A program made the translations under genes and the position numbers. The notes under the pieces were generated by a model, which had not been told where the DNA came from, did no database searches, and saw only the letters and a program-made list of their open reading frames with translations. A stretch of DNA of 64,000 nt. It comes from Sphingomonas taxi. Lineage in GTDB: Bacteria > Pseudomonadota > Alphaproteobacteria > Sphingomonadales > Sphingomonadaceae. Location of the stretch: the NCBI GenBank assembly GCA_003240625.1, contig QFMX01000004.1, forward strand, positions 124,001 to 188,000. The letters are read 5' to 3'. Below are positions 63,683-64,000 of this stretch, piece by piece. Position 1 is the stretch's first letter. The number at the start of each line of letters is the position of its first letter.

Positions 63683-64000
63683 TCATCGCCGCGGCAATTC
63701 CACCGTGATCAACGTGCCCGCGCCGGGCTCGGAGACCAGCTCGATAGTCCCGCCATGCGCTTCGACGAACTGCTTGGCCAGCGGCAACCCCAACCCCAAA
63801 GCGCGATCCCCCATAGCCTTCGATTCCCCAAACCGGTCGAATGCATGCGCGACCGCCTCGGCATCCATCCCCGGCCCGTCATCCGACACCACGATCCGCG
63901 CGGACGTCGCATTACCATCGGTATGCAACAACACCCGCCCGCCATCCGGCGTCGCCGCGACCGCGTGGCGCAGGAGATGCTCGACGACCTCCTTCAACCG
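63683..64000 (-). CDS. Sensor histidine kinase, C-terminal part (runs off the window)
   Basis: About 106 codons of the HATPase domain are present; the gene begins beyond base 64000. The G1 box is VSDDGPGMDAEAV, the F box FDRFGESKAMGD and the G2 box LGLGLPLAKQFVEAHGG, all intact. In related genomes a PAS-type sensor kinase precedes tsaE. Its partner regulator is not visible here. Confidence 0.85.
   Translation of the reverse strand, partial: RLKEVVEHLLRHAVAATPDGGRVLLHTDGNATSARIVVSDDGPGMDAEAVAHAFDRFGESKAMGDRALGLGLPLAKQFVEAHGGTIELVSEPGAGTLITVELPRR

Overview
The window is a high-GC chromosomal segment that looks like a Sphingomonas or close sphingomonad (Alphaproteobacteria). Support comes from the alphaproteobacterial order trxA-addA-addB-murU-amgK-tsaE-sensor kinase, the serS-surE-LysM/M23 and recG/sdhE/mfd neighbourhoods, a one-cysteine DksA, several DUF proteins common in this class (DUF465, DUF1465), and recurrent GC-rich inverted-repeat doublets in gene gaps. 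No CRISPR array, intact prophage or insertion sequence was seen. The genus is inferred from protein and repeat style, not from a marker gene.

Layout. 1-1000: the N-terminus of a lytic transglycosylase, a tRNA-Pro(TGG) and a decayed integrase beside it. 1000-7250: a periplasmic aldehyde oxidase operon (paoABC) followed by a cupin and a short-chain dehydrogenase, with a divergent LysR gene. 7445-10110: an ECF sigma / membrane anti-sigma / periplasmic sensor triad, a small secreted protein and a Tat-exported DUF882 protein. 10148-14773: a tightly overlapping glycerate kinase - SLC13 transporter - sensor-kinase-like - histidine phosphatase operon. 15211-25061: accessory metabolism, made of a secreted sorbosone/glucose-dehydrogenase-like enzyme with a translationally coupled envelope protein, an FAD/NAD(P) protein coupled to an AEC transporter, a serine hydrolase lipoprotein, a Tat-type Gfo/Idh/MocA oxidoreductase and a DUF885 protein. 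25328-32327: a methyltransferase remnant, PoxB, a TonB-dependent receptor coupled to a Tat-exported class V aminotransferase, and a nitronate monooxygenase.

32377-36487 holds small regulators (DUF1465, two divergent DUF465 proteins, PilZ, DksA), a 15-bp minisatellite, a Ser/Gly-rich surface protein with a PEP-CTERM-like tail and a host-attachment family protein. 36591-48003 is mostly housekeeping: serS-surE-nlpD-like, tyrS, a PilZ protein, a small transporter, recG, sdhE and mfd. 48173-54953 carries a lipoprotein, a YjbQ protein, secA, two small envelope proteins, argJ and trxA. 55018-64000 is one long leftward operon for double-strand break repair (addA, addB), peptidoglycan recycling (murU, amgK), tRNA t6A synthesis (tsaE) and, past a repeat doublet, the C-terminus of a sensor kinase.

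Many adjacent genes share 1-8 nt at stop/start (ATGA, GTGA, TGATG). I used this, together with Shine-Dalgarno sequences, to choose starts, several of them GTG. The window is mainly ordinary chromosome. The parts most worth a second look are the glycerate operon with a kinase that lacks key catalytic boxes, the TonB-receptor/Tat-PLP pair, the Ser-rich sorted protein and the repeat doublets.
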